Source of the DNA: Crotophaga sulcirostris
Lineage: Eukaryota; Chordata; Aves; Cuculiformes; Crotophagidae
Length of the DNA: 64,000 nt
Assembly: GCA_013397455.1 (NCBI GenBank)
Contig: VYZB01000279.1
Span: forward strand, 985,260 to 1,049,259
Reading direction: 5' to 3'
Shown here: positions 11,449 to 26,400 of the stretch, in pieces
Position numbering within the stretch: the stretch's first letter is position 1
How the letters are laid out: each line of letters starts with the position of its first letter
The notes under the pieces: model-generated
Database searches by the model: none
The model's input: only the letters and a program-made list of their open reading frames with translations
Told to the model about the DNA's origin: nothing
Made by a program: the position numbers and the translations under genes

Positions 11449-14400
11449 CTGAGGAGATTAAAAAACCCCAAATGAGATATACAATGACTGTACAATTTAA
11501 AAGTTTAATTATTCAACCACAACTTTCCCACAATTTTAGATTTCACACATAAGTATCTGATTATGTTCTATTAAGTGACTAAACAGACCGAACACACTTT
11601 CTTCAAATAAAAGGAAATCATCCATAACAATTTTTGAAAATGTAATTTTCATTTGACTTATTTTTGTGTGTAATAGATTACAGATCTCTAAATCATAAAG
11701 AATTTTCAAAATTATATATCCTATACTACTGATGACAGCATTTACTCAAAAGTATTTGCATTATAAGAGAAGTGCTTTCCTAGCAACGGGTGCTGAGAGG
11801 ATATAACATATACAAGTATGAAGAACAAGTTTTTTTCCTTTTACCTGCTGCTGATGCACATCAGGAGACTTAAGAGATGAAGAAGTATTCAAAAGAATAA
11901 CCACAATGTAAATTTTCCTTTTCTCAAGAAATACCATTACAGGAAGCTCACTGTAAGTTGTAAATCAGAACTATTTCTATAACAAAAACAACTTTTCTAG
12001 AGAAGGAAATAGCCTAAAAGTTGATGGCAACCTTATGTTTTTCAGGTAGAAAAGAGATACTGGAGAATGTTCACAACAGAATATATATCCCAAAGTGCTC
12101 TTGCAGAACTCTCTATGGTGCAAGCTATAGCACTTTACAGGCACTTGTGGCTGCTTAAATGCACTTAAGCCAAGACAGTCAGGGATAGGAAGAAAGTTAC
12201 TGTGTTTGAAATAGCTTTGATCCAACATAACCACCGCTCTATAAAAAGAAGTGGCAACAGGTGCAAATATACAGCTAAAACCACAGAACTTTTATTGTAT
12301 CAATAAAATTTAAGAATTTGTCCTAGAGATTCTACTCAGATTATGGTTCTTAAACGCATCACTTAAAATTCAAGCATGCTATCGAAAGATTATCTCTCAA
12401 GATGAAGGCCTGTTGAAGAGGCATCCATCAGCTCTGGCAGACAGTTCAAATGCACCTAAAGCAACCAATAATTCTTGTAAGAAACAGTATGAACAGTCAC
12501 TACCAGCTCAGGTTTAAAAGGACTGCAAATGATTTATATTAAAACACAAACTGTAATTAGATTAAAGGTTTATTTAGATCAGGATCCTGTCTCCCATCAA
12601 TGGTCAAAACCAGGTACCCCTTCTAATCATTTTATGTATTGTTCTTAAAGCTCTCTCTTCACCTACCTTGTTATGTTTTCATATTTAACCTACAATAGCT
12701 TAAAATTCTATTGACAGTACATGCCGCATTTTCCAATGTGATATTAAAGGTATCAGTAAAATAACCAGAAGTTTTTATACCTTAACTGTGCATTACGAAA
12801 CTAAACACATTACCATTGTTAATCAACAATCTGAACAAGGACAGTTCAGTTTATTTTCTTCAACTTCTGCTTTAAAGGCACCACAACACCAGAATATGTT
12901 CTCTATCTCTTCAGTTCTAATGCTGAGAAGTTAACGGTTTTACAATGAGGTTATACAGCATTCCTATACATACATGCAACAACAGTTTTTTCCATATCCG
13001 ATCACATTAACAAATCTCATTATAAATTATTTTCACCTAGAGAATCAAGTTTTCACAGGAGAAAAATCTTACAGCAATACAGTATTTGATTATGGATTTG
13101 TTTTGTAAGTATAAAAAGCAAAAAAGTGTGTTCCTACTTGTTTCATCTCTTTTCCACTTGTGACCATCCTTGCTCCGTTTAATCTTCCTGTGAGGTCGTG
13201 TTTCTGGGCACGCTATTCCAGTAATCACAAGCCCTCCAAAACAAAAGTTCACTAACTCACAACAATTTTACAAGAAAGCAGACTTGCACAACCAACAAGC
13301 AAGTTTGGAATGTATTTCCTCAGTGTTGAACTTTGAGACAGCTTTAGAAAGCCAGACAAATCAAAAAGCTTTTCAATATCAAGTATTTTTGAGTACAATG
13401 CAACTTGAGACTTTTTGAAAATAATTTGATCATACTTCACTCCAAGAACATTTCAGAAAGCCTTGAGACATGAGAGTCAATTTTTAAGACAAAATATCAA
13501 TTTTAGAGACACAAGGAAATATTGCTTTCAAGCAGACTAATTAATTCGTAAAGGACTAAATTAGGCTGGATTGTCAGGAAAAAAAAATACAGAGTACAGA
13601 TATATTCTACCACTTAGGAAATTTAACACTGAGACTGGATAAAATGGTATCTGCTCTGGAGAACAATCCGCACTCAAAGAGAAAAGCTCCAATGAATGAT
13701 CCAATAGATTGTCTCTTTTTATGTTATCATAGAACCATCTGGTTGAAAAAGACTTCTGAGATCACCATCTGGTTGAAAAAGACTTCTGAGATCATCGAGT
13801 CCAACCACACCTGTCCATTTACTAAACCATATCCCTGAGAAACTCATCTACCCATCTTTTAAACACCTCCAACGATGGTGACTCAACCACCTCCCTGGGC
13901 AGCCTGTGCCAGTGCCTAACCAGGCACTGTATCATACAGAATCTTTGATGTAAGAAACATACTAGTACAGACAAATCTTTTTTGTGCTTCCCTGAACAGT
14001 TAAGGCAAGGGTACTTAGCATGCTCTGCTGATACTATTTCTAACTGACATAGGAGTATCAAGAGAGAAAAAGACTACACAGAAAGATGACTAAATCGCTG
14101 AGGACCATAAATAATGTACATTTTTAAAAAATTACCAAATAGCAAGTATCTCAAAGTTTTTGTTGGACAAGAACAGCCCACAGATTTGTCTTTACAAAAG
14201 ACAAAAGAGAAAGCGAATAGGTATTTTGGAACTACTACCTGAAGTGCCCACTGCACAGTTTACACGCTCGCCTCTCCAATATTCCAGAGGTCTTAGTCGT
14301 ATCCTTTTTGACCGCCGAACATTAGGTGTGTTGGAAGGCAATACTAATTTAAAGGATGAAATCATTTGCATTAGGTATGAAAGGAAAATTTGGAGAGGTG

Positions 14401-17400
14401 AAACATTAAATCTCCTTTCCTGTTGCTCCACATGAGAGGGGCAGTATTTCCCAGTTGATATTTCTATCACATTACTATTATGACAGGAAAAGGGAATCAA
14501 TGTTGCCAAAAGCCTTCTTTTGCATACAACAATATTTTACTCTATTTTTTCTTCAACAGTCACCCTGTTGACTTTATGTTAGACTTCATTCTATATATCT
14601 TACTGAATCACTGAGATACAGGCATTAGGGGCTCAAGCACAAGGGGCAGCAAACACACGACAACTGTGAAGACAAAGCTCTCGACAAAGACTAATAACGC
14701 TGCCTAAACCTGAGGGACTTCATCAGCAATAGTAAAAAGTCATTGCCTGAAGTTATGGCAAGAGGAGAGAAAGAGAGCTGGCATAAGCAACCCTTTTTTT
14801 TTCAGATTCTTAAGTCTCATCTCCAGGGCCCAGAAGAGTAGCACTTCCATCACCAAAACCTCACACTCAGATATTTATCTTCAGACTTGCTTATTGTACA
14901 GTCTCAACTTTCAGTTTTTCTAAGCTGCCATATATGAATACAGGAATATTCAATATTTTAGTGCTTGTAAGAAAGAATAAAAGCTCCTTAAGAGTTGAGA
15001 GCAAATTAGTCAAGGATAGTTAAATGCTAAAAAAAAGTAAGCAAATAGTAAATAAAAAAAAACTTGCTGAAATAGTTTTTGAAGGTAGGTTTCAAGAGCG
15101 TTGTGCATAAAATAATAATAAAGGGCATAAAAACCAATAAAAGCAGACTAGTAAGGAATTACAATCAATTACATGTTCATTGTTCTATCCTATTCAGACT
15201 AATACCACAGAAGGCAGGTTACTTGCACCCTAAGTTACACTGTATAAAACTAATTCAAACTCTTACTGTTCTCACTGAGCTGTAAGCACTGTCTTAATTC
15301 AATATGAAATGACAAACAGATATGTGCCAGTTAAAAGGATAACTGTCGAATAAAAAAGGAACACTAGAAGATTTTTAAAGTAACTTAAAAATTAGAGCAG
15401 AGTTATAGTATCCTTAAGAAGTAACAAGCCTATAAATACTTACAATCTATAAATACTTACTAACATGTGAACTGATCTCTGTTTTTTCCTGTGTCTTCTT
15501 CAGGAAAGTTTACATCAAGTCAGAAATGCATTTTTATGCACTTACATTAAGATATTTCAAAATAATCTTACCTATTTTATGCCTTGCTATGCTATCTGAC
15601 AACAGATCTCTTACTTGAGAATTCATGCCTTCAGAACTGTCTGAAAATACATTAAAAATCACCATTATAGGTATTTACTGTTCCTGACTTTTATTCCATT
15701 CACCCACAAGAAGTAACCAAAGGTAAGTCAAGCACAAGCCGCAATGTTAGTGTTCCCACTAACATCTTCTTCTTTATACATAAATATAAAACTTGACAAA
15801 CAGTATATGCAATCAGTTTTTAAACACCCTAAGCTTGAAAATTACATGAAAACTATACATTCGAGTAAATATTCCTCAAAGCCATCCCTCTGCTAAAACA
15901 AACATTGGCAAATTATAACCACACGTATAATTCTATTGATCAATGTGAAAGGTCTTTCAGTTTTATACCACTCAAGTCTAACTTTAGAACTTCTTACCAG
16001 AACACACATGAAATTAGGCCTCTGAAGAAAGCATTGCATGAACTAACAATGTCCACAACTGGCTCTAAAACACTAACGAAAAGACTTTCTACCCTCAGGG
16101 CTCATATTCATTATGACAATATGCGCAACTTGGGTAGCAAAACTTAAAAGAAGAAGAAAATATTTTTAGGCAAACAGACCACAATCCCATAAGGCTGTAC
16201 AATTTGGTCTATAGGTTGGCCTGACGTGATCATATATAGTACCATCACATGGCAACACTACAAACTGAGTCTGAAACATTTGTTCAAATTATTTTGGAAG
16301 GATAACTTTATCCTGCTAGGCTTGACACCAGACTTGATGCTTGTCCTCCCAAAGCTAAGTCAGCATAAAGCTGGTATACTGTATCATGTCCTTGGGTAGC
16401 AATGTGACCACAGCCAATCCAATCTGCATTTTTTATTTTGGACAAGCAGAATACAATAGAAAACACTGTACAATCAGTTATAGCTTCTAAGAAGTTTATG
16501 CAGAAAAAAAAAGCAAGAAAATACCAACTTTAAGCATTACCTGAAGATGTATCATTCTCTTCACAAAACTTACTTCTGGAAACAGGTTTATCACAATGTT
16601 CTAGAACAGGTCCACTTCAAAGGAAAAAAAATACACCTGCTTGAATATGTTAAATGTCAAAGGAACATCACAGCACTACCAAGAAGAGCAAATTTAAGGC
16701 CTTTTTAGATCATTTGGGGTGGGTTTTTTTTTTCCTTCTAAACATCTGCCTGTACAGATTAGACACTGAAGCAATGACTGCTAGTTAGGGACCACAGGTC
16801 AATTGCACCTCTACTCAGTTGTCAGGCATACTAGTGTTCACACCTTCTCTCTAAACAAGTTTCCTAAAAAATCTTATAACTTCTTTTTCTATTTTCTCCC
16901 TTCCAGAAGAAACATTCTCCTCTCCTATGTAGCATTACCTTCCACACAATTTTGCACAGATCATGATCATAGCAGTTCTTCAAAGAAGTGTTTTACATAC
17001 CGTAAGGAAAGGATAGTGAAACAGTTTGCAACTGTAATTTGTGATATGTATTCTGTCATAAAATCTCATAAATAGTCTCATAATCTCAATAATTAACACA
17101 TACGTAACTCCACCAAAGATTCTCTAGCAATCAAATCTTTCATAACAGGACATCTCTTACAGCCTCAGCATTAGTAGCCCCTGCCTTTCCTCCATCCCCT
17201 ATCTGTCCCTGTGCTTCACTGCTTTTACACCTAAACTCCAAAACACACTTTTTAATGCTAAATAGCGAACTTACGCTGCAAATTTGTCCAATTGAGTCTG
17301 TAGTAATCTTACGTATAATAAAAAAATAAAATTTACAGTACAGTTACAACATAAGAACTTAGTAAATTCACAGCCAGCCATTCCTGTTTGCATTGTTATT

Positions 17401-20400
17401 AAGTTCCTATACCGTGAAAGAGAATATATGTGCATATCTACATGCACAGGTAAGAGTTTGGATTGTTGACACAGTTTTATATTTAACAGTAAACTTTACT
17501 AGTACATTTATTGGTTCTAAGAGCTCTGGTATTTCTGCTCAAAAATCACACATTAATGTGAAAGCAAGCCTCAAATGACTTTTACTAGTTCATTAACTGT
17601 ATTAGTATGATATTTAAATACCTCAAGCATGAATCACGATACCTTTTCTACTAGGTTCTTCGCTAGAAGAACACAGAACGCAGTAGTAGTACCAAACAGC
17701 TGTTCTGTCTCAGTGGGCAGAAGTGGGATTAAATGTAAGTTTTACAGACAACTCAGGAAATTACCTTTCACAACTCGTGACCTTATCAATTACAAAGGAA
17801 TCTCTGGAAGAGAAAAAAAAATAAAATTATTAACCTAAAAGTTCCTTTCATGTACTGAAAAGAACCATAAAAAAGACATTTTTAAAAAAAAATTTAAAAG
17901 CAATGCAAAGAGTAGTAATTAAATTAGACTGGTTAAAGAAAATTCCTCTTGGACTACCAGTCTCTAGTAAAGTTACTTTCTCAAAAATAAATACAGATGA
18001 AGAATTAAGCAGTGTATTTTCTCAATATATAAATAAAATAACAAACCTGACTGATGTTATCTACAGGTGGTGGGGTTGTTTATGCACGTGTCTTATTTGT
18101 ATTTCTTGTCATTGTTTTTAACTGATTCTGCTGCTCAAGCCTCAAAAGAACACTTGAAAAATTCCAGTGTAAGCTGCCTTACGTCAAAGCAGACACTAGA
18201 TTTGGCACCCACCTTTGAGTACAGGACGTTGATTACATCACTTACTTTCTCTATTAGCTATTCAACCAGACCAAAACTATCACACAGGTCAAACCAGGCC
18301 ATTACTGTTTAAAATTAAAGACGTGTTTAATTATCTACCAAGTTACACCCACTTGTAAGGAATTATATAAAAAGCTTACTGTAGTTCATGCTGCATGTTA
18401 CATTTTCTTTTGTTATTTTTTATTTTCACATCTGATAACTTCTGTTTTTTTCTTGCCGTATCTTGCACAGTAGAGCCGTCAGAATCCGCTTGAGACTCAG
18501 CATACTCAGAGTTTGAGCAAGCACCTTTACTGGTTCTGTGATGAATCTTTTTGGGTTTCTTCCCAGAAAACTTAGCTGACAATCGTTTCTTTTCAGAGCT
18601 TTTCACACTGTCCACGCGATGCTCTTGTGCTTTTACAGGAGTGTGGTTATTTACACCACCAGGCAATTCCAATGTGTGCAATACATTTTTAGGCTTTTCA
18701 GACTTAGCCAACTTCTGTAATTTCTGACGTGGAGGTGAGGTAAACACTTCATTCAGTTTCACAGGTTGTCTTTCAACCTCTTCTTCACCAAGTTCACTGT
18801 CAGAACTCTCCTCTCTGGGTAGCTGAGACTTTTTCTTAATACTTTTCTTGCCAGGCTTTTTAAGCTTCTTCCTTGGACTTTCTGCCAGTCTCTTAGCTAC
18901 CACACCTTTTGGAAGTTTCTGTTTAGCAGTTTTTTTCTTGCTAACTAAAGGCTGAGAAGCTTTTGAAGACAATTGCAGATACTTGGAAGACCTGAGATTC
19001 TTTATTGGAGACACAGCTCGCTCTTGTTGATGTCCAGCCAAATGCATAGGTGAATCCTCACTTGGCATCACCCTTGTTTTAAATTTTTCTTCATCAGATG
19101 CTTTTGTTTCCAATCCAGACCACGACAACATCAGTTCTTCAGCTTCTGGCTTCCAGGACATGCCCTTTGTTGTGTTTTGTCCAAGTGCATCCTTTTTAGT
19201 CTTTCCTGTCAATACACAAAACACTGGGACATTAATATCTTTTCACAGTAAACCTGAAGATATAGATTGACAATTGAACGTATAAAAATAAACCAAGGAA
19301 TCAAAGAAAAAAAAGCAGACTTTTCCCTGACAGTGAAAAGAAGGCTTTTTTCTGAAATACAGTGTATGAAACATTCATTGGTGTATTTACTACCAAAAAA
19401 GGCAGAAATGTTACATTTAATCTGCTTTCCAGTTTTGAGTGCTTCCTGCTATAAAACCCTTCTAAAACAATTCCTAAGAACTGATCCCCACCAGTTCAAA
19501 GTACATATCTTAAACTCTTTTCTATGGAGAGAGGAGCAAAAGCTTGTGGGTACCTACCTTCTTTGTCTGCTGATAAGAAAAGGCAACACTGCTAACTTCA
19601 TTTTTAATATCCTTACAAGAAGGGCTCAGGGAGAGAGAGTGAAGACACTGCCTCACTGCCTTATATACACCAAAATCTATCCATGCAACTGAAATATCGA
19701 TTAGGAATCCATTACTCTCTCTCATCTACTTTATTTTCCAATAAGCAACCAAAAAAAAAGTCCAGTAATGTGGCCTGGAAAGAATAGTTTTAAGACCTGT
19801 CAAATAACTTACCCGTAGGATTACTGTTCTGCCTTTGAGATTTACGGACCTTTCCTTCACTGTTAGAGACTGGATCTGATTCTGATGTTCCTTTGAAGTC
19901 ATGTACTCCAACATGCAAATCATCCGTTTTCTGTTTAGTCAGCGCTTCAACCTGTGCTTTTCTATTCTTGTTGCCTTCCTTACTCTCTGTCTTCTTCTTT
20001 TTAGAGGGTTGAGATTTAGAAGCAGGAGTTGCTGAGCCATCTTTTTTTGACTTTTTGTTCTTATGGGGTATTGAAAACCAAGAATTAGAAGATTCATCTG
20101 ATTCATCAATTAAAAATTCACATTCATTATCTATTTCTGTATCTCGATCTTTCACAGGAGATGGTAATGGTGATGATTTTGAGGCTGAATGCCTAAAGAA
20201 AGGATGGACAAATTATTCACATCATTTGTAGCAAAAAAAATTAACTTCCAATCTTGCAAATCTAGTTGCAACCCTACAACACCTAAATATACTACAGGAC
20301 ATTCCTCCTTATTTTGGCCCCATATTCACACCCCGTTATTTCTCAGATGCTGTAGAGTCAACTTCCTATATTACCAGGTCCATATAAGCCCTGAAAAAGA

Positions 20401-23400
20401 CTGCTTGATCACTGCTAACTTCAAAATCACATAAGGTTTTCCTGAATCCTCCAAACTACCTATCAAAACATCTTGGGCCTCATCCGAAACAGTACCCAAC
20501 AGCTATACACTATTTTATTGGCAGACTAAAACAACAGCACTGTTAAATCCAAACAGCACATGACTTTGAAACAACTAATCAAACCCTTTCTCAAGTGGCA
20601 TCTTTCCATAATGTTGGACTACCTCAAAACATTTTCACAGACCATATTTATAGACAAAACCATGTTGCTCCACTACTCAGGACTGGGTTATTTTACTAGC
20701 AAATTATGTTCCATATTAAGCCTCAAAACAAACCTTTTTCCACGCGATCCTGTTGCTACAGCTGCTAAGACAACCGAAGAGAAAGGTTTCTCTTTCCGTA
20801 CAGAAGACGCAGCAATACGTTCTGTTTGCCCAAGAACAACCTGCTCATCTCTCCCAGTCTGAGGTCCTTCCAGTTTTTCAACTTCCACACGGCTCTCTAC
20901 TGCAGCAGGAGTATTTTGGTCATCAAAATGTAATCTGTGTATGAGAAACAGCGTTCAAATGTGATGCCACAAATCCTGAGTGCACATTAAAGTATCATGT
21001 GGATGTACATATGCTCTCATTTTCTCCTGCTCACAGTGTCTCACTTCTTATGAATGAGCTTCCATTTGGTAGTTTGCTGGAACACAGGTTAGCAGCACCA
21101 CTTGTCAGCATAGTAGCAAGTGTCCAAATCAATGAGGCTACATGGGGTCAGCTTCTGACTCTTGATCAAAGTGAGGCTACTCAGCAAGATAAATTTCTAA
21201 TTTTAGGAGAATGTGCTTCAGAAATTGTCAGGTTTCCTAGACCCTAGGTGTACTCTTTTCCCAATTGCACTCCATCAACAGGAGTCAATGGGATCAGAGT
21301 CAGGCCCTGTCTATGATCTGCCCCAGAAATTCAGTCCTCGAGGAAAGCAGAACTGTGGCTGGGACCACTGGCCACTATGACATCTGAGCTTAAAATTTTC
21401 CAAAGGGGAAATAATGATCACAACTGAAGTTGTTCTACTTCGTATGAAACATTTGTATACTTGGAGCAAGAGGAACAATGACTGCTTTAACAAACTTTGT
21501 GTTAAATTTTAAGGTCAACACTGTCAATACGATTCACTGAAAAAAACCTAGACTGTCTGAGAAGTTGATAATTTGGGGCACTTTCCAGCAAAAAAGGAGT
21601 TCAAAACTATTCTGACAGGCTTCCTGCACTTGGGTCCTGTGTTTTTGGGAATTAATGCTTCTCACCAGAATATTCAATTAAAAGTCATTCTGCCCCTTCT
21701 AAATCTATTTCTAAATATGGAAATTTTCTAAAAGCTTGGCATTATTTTTTATGAGTTCATAATTCAAACTCATGATCAAAACCACTACCTTAATTTACCC
21801 GGTGTGATGGGGGGAGACATGATATCACTACCACATTCAGTTCTACTTACAGATGTACAGGAGAACTTTTTTCTTCTTCCACAAGAAGAGGTAATCCAGA
21901 CCTATTATGATCCTCAGGGTCCAAAGACATGGCAGGACTTTTACACAGTGCTTCAACATCTTTTAATGCTTTATTTGTTCCCCCTTTAGACACAGGAGAC
22001 TTCGTTTTTTCAGAATCAGTGATGTAATCCTGTATTGCAGCCTTCAGGGGTGATTCATGTGACCATCCTGTCATATATATATAGAATAAGTTTAATCTTT
22101 GTACTGAAAACCTCACAAAAACCCAAAAAGATTACCAAAAAATAGCTTAATTCAAAAATAGTACTACCAACCTCTGCTTCTGACTGGTCTTAGTGGCGAC
22201 GCAAGTAAGGACTCTGAAGAATTACAGGCTCTTTTCACAGAGTTATTCAACCCTGCCTTTGCCTGTCATAGTCAATAACAAGTAAGGAGACAGAGTAAAA
22301 TATTTGAGAAATCAACAGAATTTTGACAGGAATATAAATTTCTACAGAGCATGATATAATTTCCTTCCCTTAATTCTTACTCACATAAAGCACTTAAAAC
22401 TAAACACTTCCACCTTCTATCATGCAAGACTTTCTAAAATTAATCATAAATTTCAAACAACAGGTAAAACTGTGTGAACAGTAAAAATCAATTTGTAGCT
22501 TTGAACATACATCCTGCTAGTACGTAGGCAAGTTACTTACTCTTTTCATGAGTATTAATTAATTTAAACAATTTAATTCATATAAATTAAGTCAATTGGA
22601 GGCTTTGCAAGAATTACTGTGAGATTATACGGTATTCTAACATCGGACTCAAATGAATAAAAAGAAAAAACACCATTATAAAGGCTGTCTGTTCTCAACG
22701 TGGTCATTAACAGAATACTGTATTTTTACAAAAAGCTACTAGAATCAAAACATTAAAACTAAATATACAAAATAGATTACTGGCATCATTCTCTCAGGCA
22801 GCATGTTAACAAGTCATTCAACTTGTTTCCACTCTTCAACAGTTACAGATATACAAATTTATTGTACAGATAACTGTTCATCAGGAGCAGACAAGCTGCT
22901 TTTATACAAGAAACATCTTTCAATTTTACTACACATCACTTAGCTAAGAACTGTATTCAGTATCTGGGATACAGATACATGTATTCATGTATCTGGGAAA
23001 GTGACTGAAACTAACCCCAGCAGAGTTCAAGACAGCCATACCCGCAGTCATTTATAAGGTAGCATGCTTCAACCTGAGACCATGAGAAATTTAAATATCC
23101 TGGACAAAAACCTGAAAAAGTTTTCCTTAGAGAAAGCCAAAGAAATTAAGCTATTAAATAAATCCATTTATAGAATATTTAACATTCGAGCACAACAAAC
23201 TAAGAAAAAAACATTACCAACAACTACTAATGAAGGTTGAGATATAGCCTGTATACTAATACAAGAGACATACAGCACTTACTCATTTAACATTCATACA
23301 GAACTAAAACCTAGAGTACTAAACGTGTGCCCAAATGAAACAGCACCCAATGTTACACTAACATTGCCATAACTAACTTACCCCTTGGCTCTGTGTTGAA

Positions 23401-26400
23401 GTCCTCTTCTTATTTCTGACAACAGGAGTCAAGCAACGGGTTGCACTTGGAGAACTTATTGTAAGATCACTGCTACAACCTATTAAAAAATCCTATAAAT
23501 AAGGGATTCTTGAAATTGTCCAGGTTTAATTTATCTCATCAAGTTGCTAAGGCTCATTAAGGTCATGTAAATCCAAACAAGAAATAAACCAGCCACTCAT
23601 GAAAAATATTACATTTATAAAACAGCTAAAAAAGCTTTAAGCATCTGGAAAGGGGGTGATTTTAAACATTGCTAGGAAGATTTTTTTTATTTCACTTTAT
23701 CTCTATATTTTATTTTATTTTATTTATTTACCATTAAATATAATGCAGGACAAACTGAATTTTTGTTTCATCAGCAAATTAAGCAAAACACCAAATAAAA
23801 GCTTACTTTCAAAACAATCCTGTATGAGTTTCAGCACATTTTGACCTTGCTGTACATCAATCTTATTCCTAGAAAATAAAGGAGAAAAAAAATATTTTCA
23901 ACCAAAAATCCTAAATGCTCCTATCCCTGCAATATAAAAGGAGTAAAGTTCTTACTACTTAATATTTTAGATTATTATTATCACTAACTGCAACTTTAAT
24001 ATATTTTAATTACTATTTCCATGCACAGAGACCTGCAAAGAAACTTGTCTAAACAAGGATTCCAGTAGAAGCAGCCCCACTGTCACAGAATACGATGACA
24101 ATGAAGAAATCTTTCTACATAAAAGAAAACATATAACTTCTGCAACAGCCCTCATGTTAAAGAGCTTTGGGGTGAATAGGGATTCTTGCTTGAAATAAAT
24201 ATTCTTCTAAAAAAATCCATCCTCAAGTAATATTGCCTGCACAGAGATCCAGTTTCATCAGACCCAGAAATGGTAGGTGTAGGCTGCACATCCATCTCTT
24301 CACAGGAAGAGCCATCCTCTGCCTCTTTCTATCACTTATCCACAGTTATTCTACACTTTTACAGAAATTTCAGCAGCAAGAATTAGCTTCAGATTCCAAT
24401 TCCGTAAGCATACAGACAGTTCAGCTGTTTGGATTGCTATTCCAAACCTCAGAATGGCAGAAGTGATCCACTAGCCAGATCACGTTGATCAAAACTAAGA
24501 TAACAGGAGAAAAGTCATGGAGTATTCCCTCCATAATGATTATTATATGCCTTTAAAAACAGGTAATTTAGTAAGCTCATGAAATGCGTGTCTAAAAATG
24601 GATTTCAGTAAAAAAGCTCACAGACCTCTGACATGCCTCGAAAGAAAGCTATGGCATTGCAAATACTCAAAACTCATCTCTAACATTTATCAGCAAGGGC
24701 CAAATAAGCTAGAACTCTGTGTGGGCTTCGTTTCTTTGCCTCCTGAATAGCAAACTGTCTACATAGACTACTGCTTCCACAGGCATCCTAGTTAGGTGTA
24801 GCTTAGGTATAGTCACACCCTAGTCTGCTGCCTCATCAGAGGAATCCAAAGGAAATCCCCGGTACTTTGCCCCTCAGCACAATTTGCTCCTCCCACCACT
24901 GAGAAATACAAGAAGTCTGGGAAACACCATATGATCAGCTTAATAAGATACACCCAATAGTTTTAACATTAAACTGCTGGACAAAAATCAACATACGTTT
25001 TCCCAACAATCATATCCAAGAGTAAAATTTTAAATGCAAATTACCTTCCTCCATGGCAGAATCTTGTTCTGTAGTCCTTTTTAAAATGATTCTGTGAAGA
25101 AATAATAATCATTTTTTACTAAGCATGGTGACACTCAACAGAAAAACAAATTAGCCACCAACCTCCTGCTTCTCATGTAAGCAAGTCTCAAGGCTTCTCA
25201 ATTCATCTCAAGCTAGTGGGAATTACTGCAGCCCTGCTTTTCTTAGAATGCCACAGAAGGTGCAACCCCTGCAACAACTGCCAGAAATTCAGCTTTCCTC
25301 AAGGACGACCAAGCACCTGTTGCATTTTAGAATAAGAGAGACTTACATGACAGAAAGAAGAGAAAATCTAAGGATTTGGTTAATATTTCTGTGATGACTA
25401 AAGAAATAATCTTTTAAGTAACGAAAAGGAATGAACTACCACAAAGTAAGCCAGGACACAACCTTACAACACATTCACTGATTCATGAGAACTGCTCACA
25501 TGGAGATTCTTATCCTGTGATTATCACAAGCAAGACCATGCTGACAGGCAGTGAGAGCACATTAGCTGTTCCACAGTAAAACTAAAGTCTTGATTAACTC
25601 CCAGCACTCCCTTATGTACTTCAACCCTGAGTATAATCAAAGCCATTTGAATGGGAGACATGACACCAGTCATCTATCGCCACAACTAGAGTAATAATGA
25701 TTCAAAAGAAAGCATGTTATCAGTGTTGTTTTTATGACAATAAATGCAATAAAGCCTGCCTAGCTGGGAGCAGGCAAAGACTGCAGACAATAAAAACAGG
25801 AAGGAAGGGCATATAAAGAAAAATTAAAGCCATAAGCAGAGCACATTTTTTCACCAATGTGACTAGAAAATGTCTCAAAAAATAATAAATGTTTAGCTCA
25901 AAAACAATTATGCCTTCTTCATTTATGTGAAATGGAGTAGTGTGTGTGCAGTGTGAAGATTACCTAGATCTAATACAACAGAATTCAGCAAGTTTTTTCC
26001 TAAGTGTGCCATACTGACATTACTTTGCACTTCTTTGTGATTCCTCTTTGGGTATTACTTATAGTAAGAAAAATAACCAAAGCCACACAAGGAGTTAATC
26101 CACCGCAAATTTTCAACATCAGCTTAAGCTGGCAGGAAGAAACTCTCTGTCACACGGGAAAACGACTGACCCAAAACATCACTGTAGAAACGGAGCAGAA
26201 CCAAACTCCTGAGCAAACCAGTGACTCCGGTTTAAACTGCTTCCCCCTGCAGAGGAGCACAGTAAAACCAACTGGTAAACAACTTTTCGCAGAAAACAAT
26301 GAAAGGTTTAGAAGTGCTTTTAACACTTTATTTACTGTGATGCCGATGCCCCTGCTACGCACCAACACCTTGTAAACCGTGAGCTCCCCGCGTACCCCCG

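Noticed and set aside
17275..17297. Possible 23-base CENPC micro-exon bounded by AG and GTAAGT on the minus strand
   Set aside because: Exon 18380-19205 ends with two bases of a codon and exon 16541-16614 begins with the third, so they splice in frame directly. Inserting 23 bases would break the frame.
23470..23475. Apparent NAGNAG tandem acceptor before CENPC exon 4
   Set aside because: Both of those acceptors leave the wrong phase after exon 3. The AG seven to ten bases further upstream (exon end 23479) restores the frame as FES-CSSDLTI and has a better pyrimidine tract.
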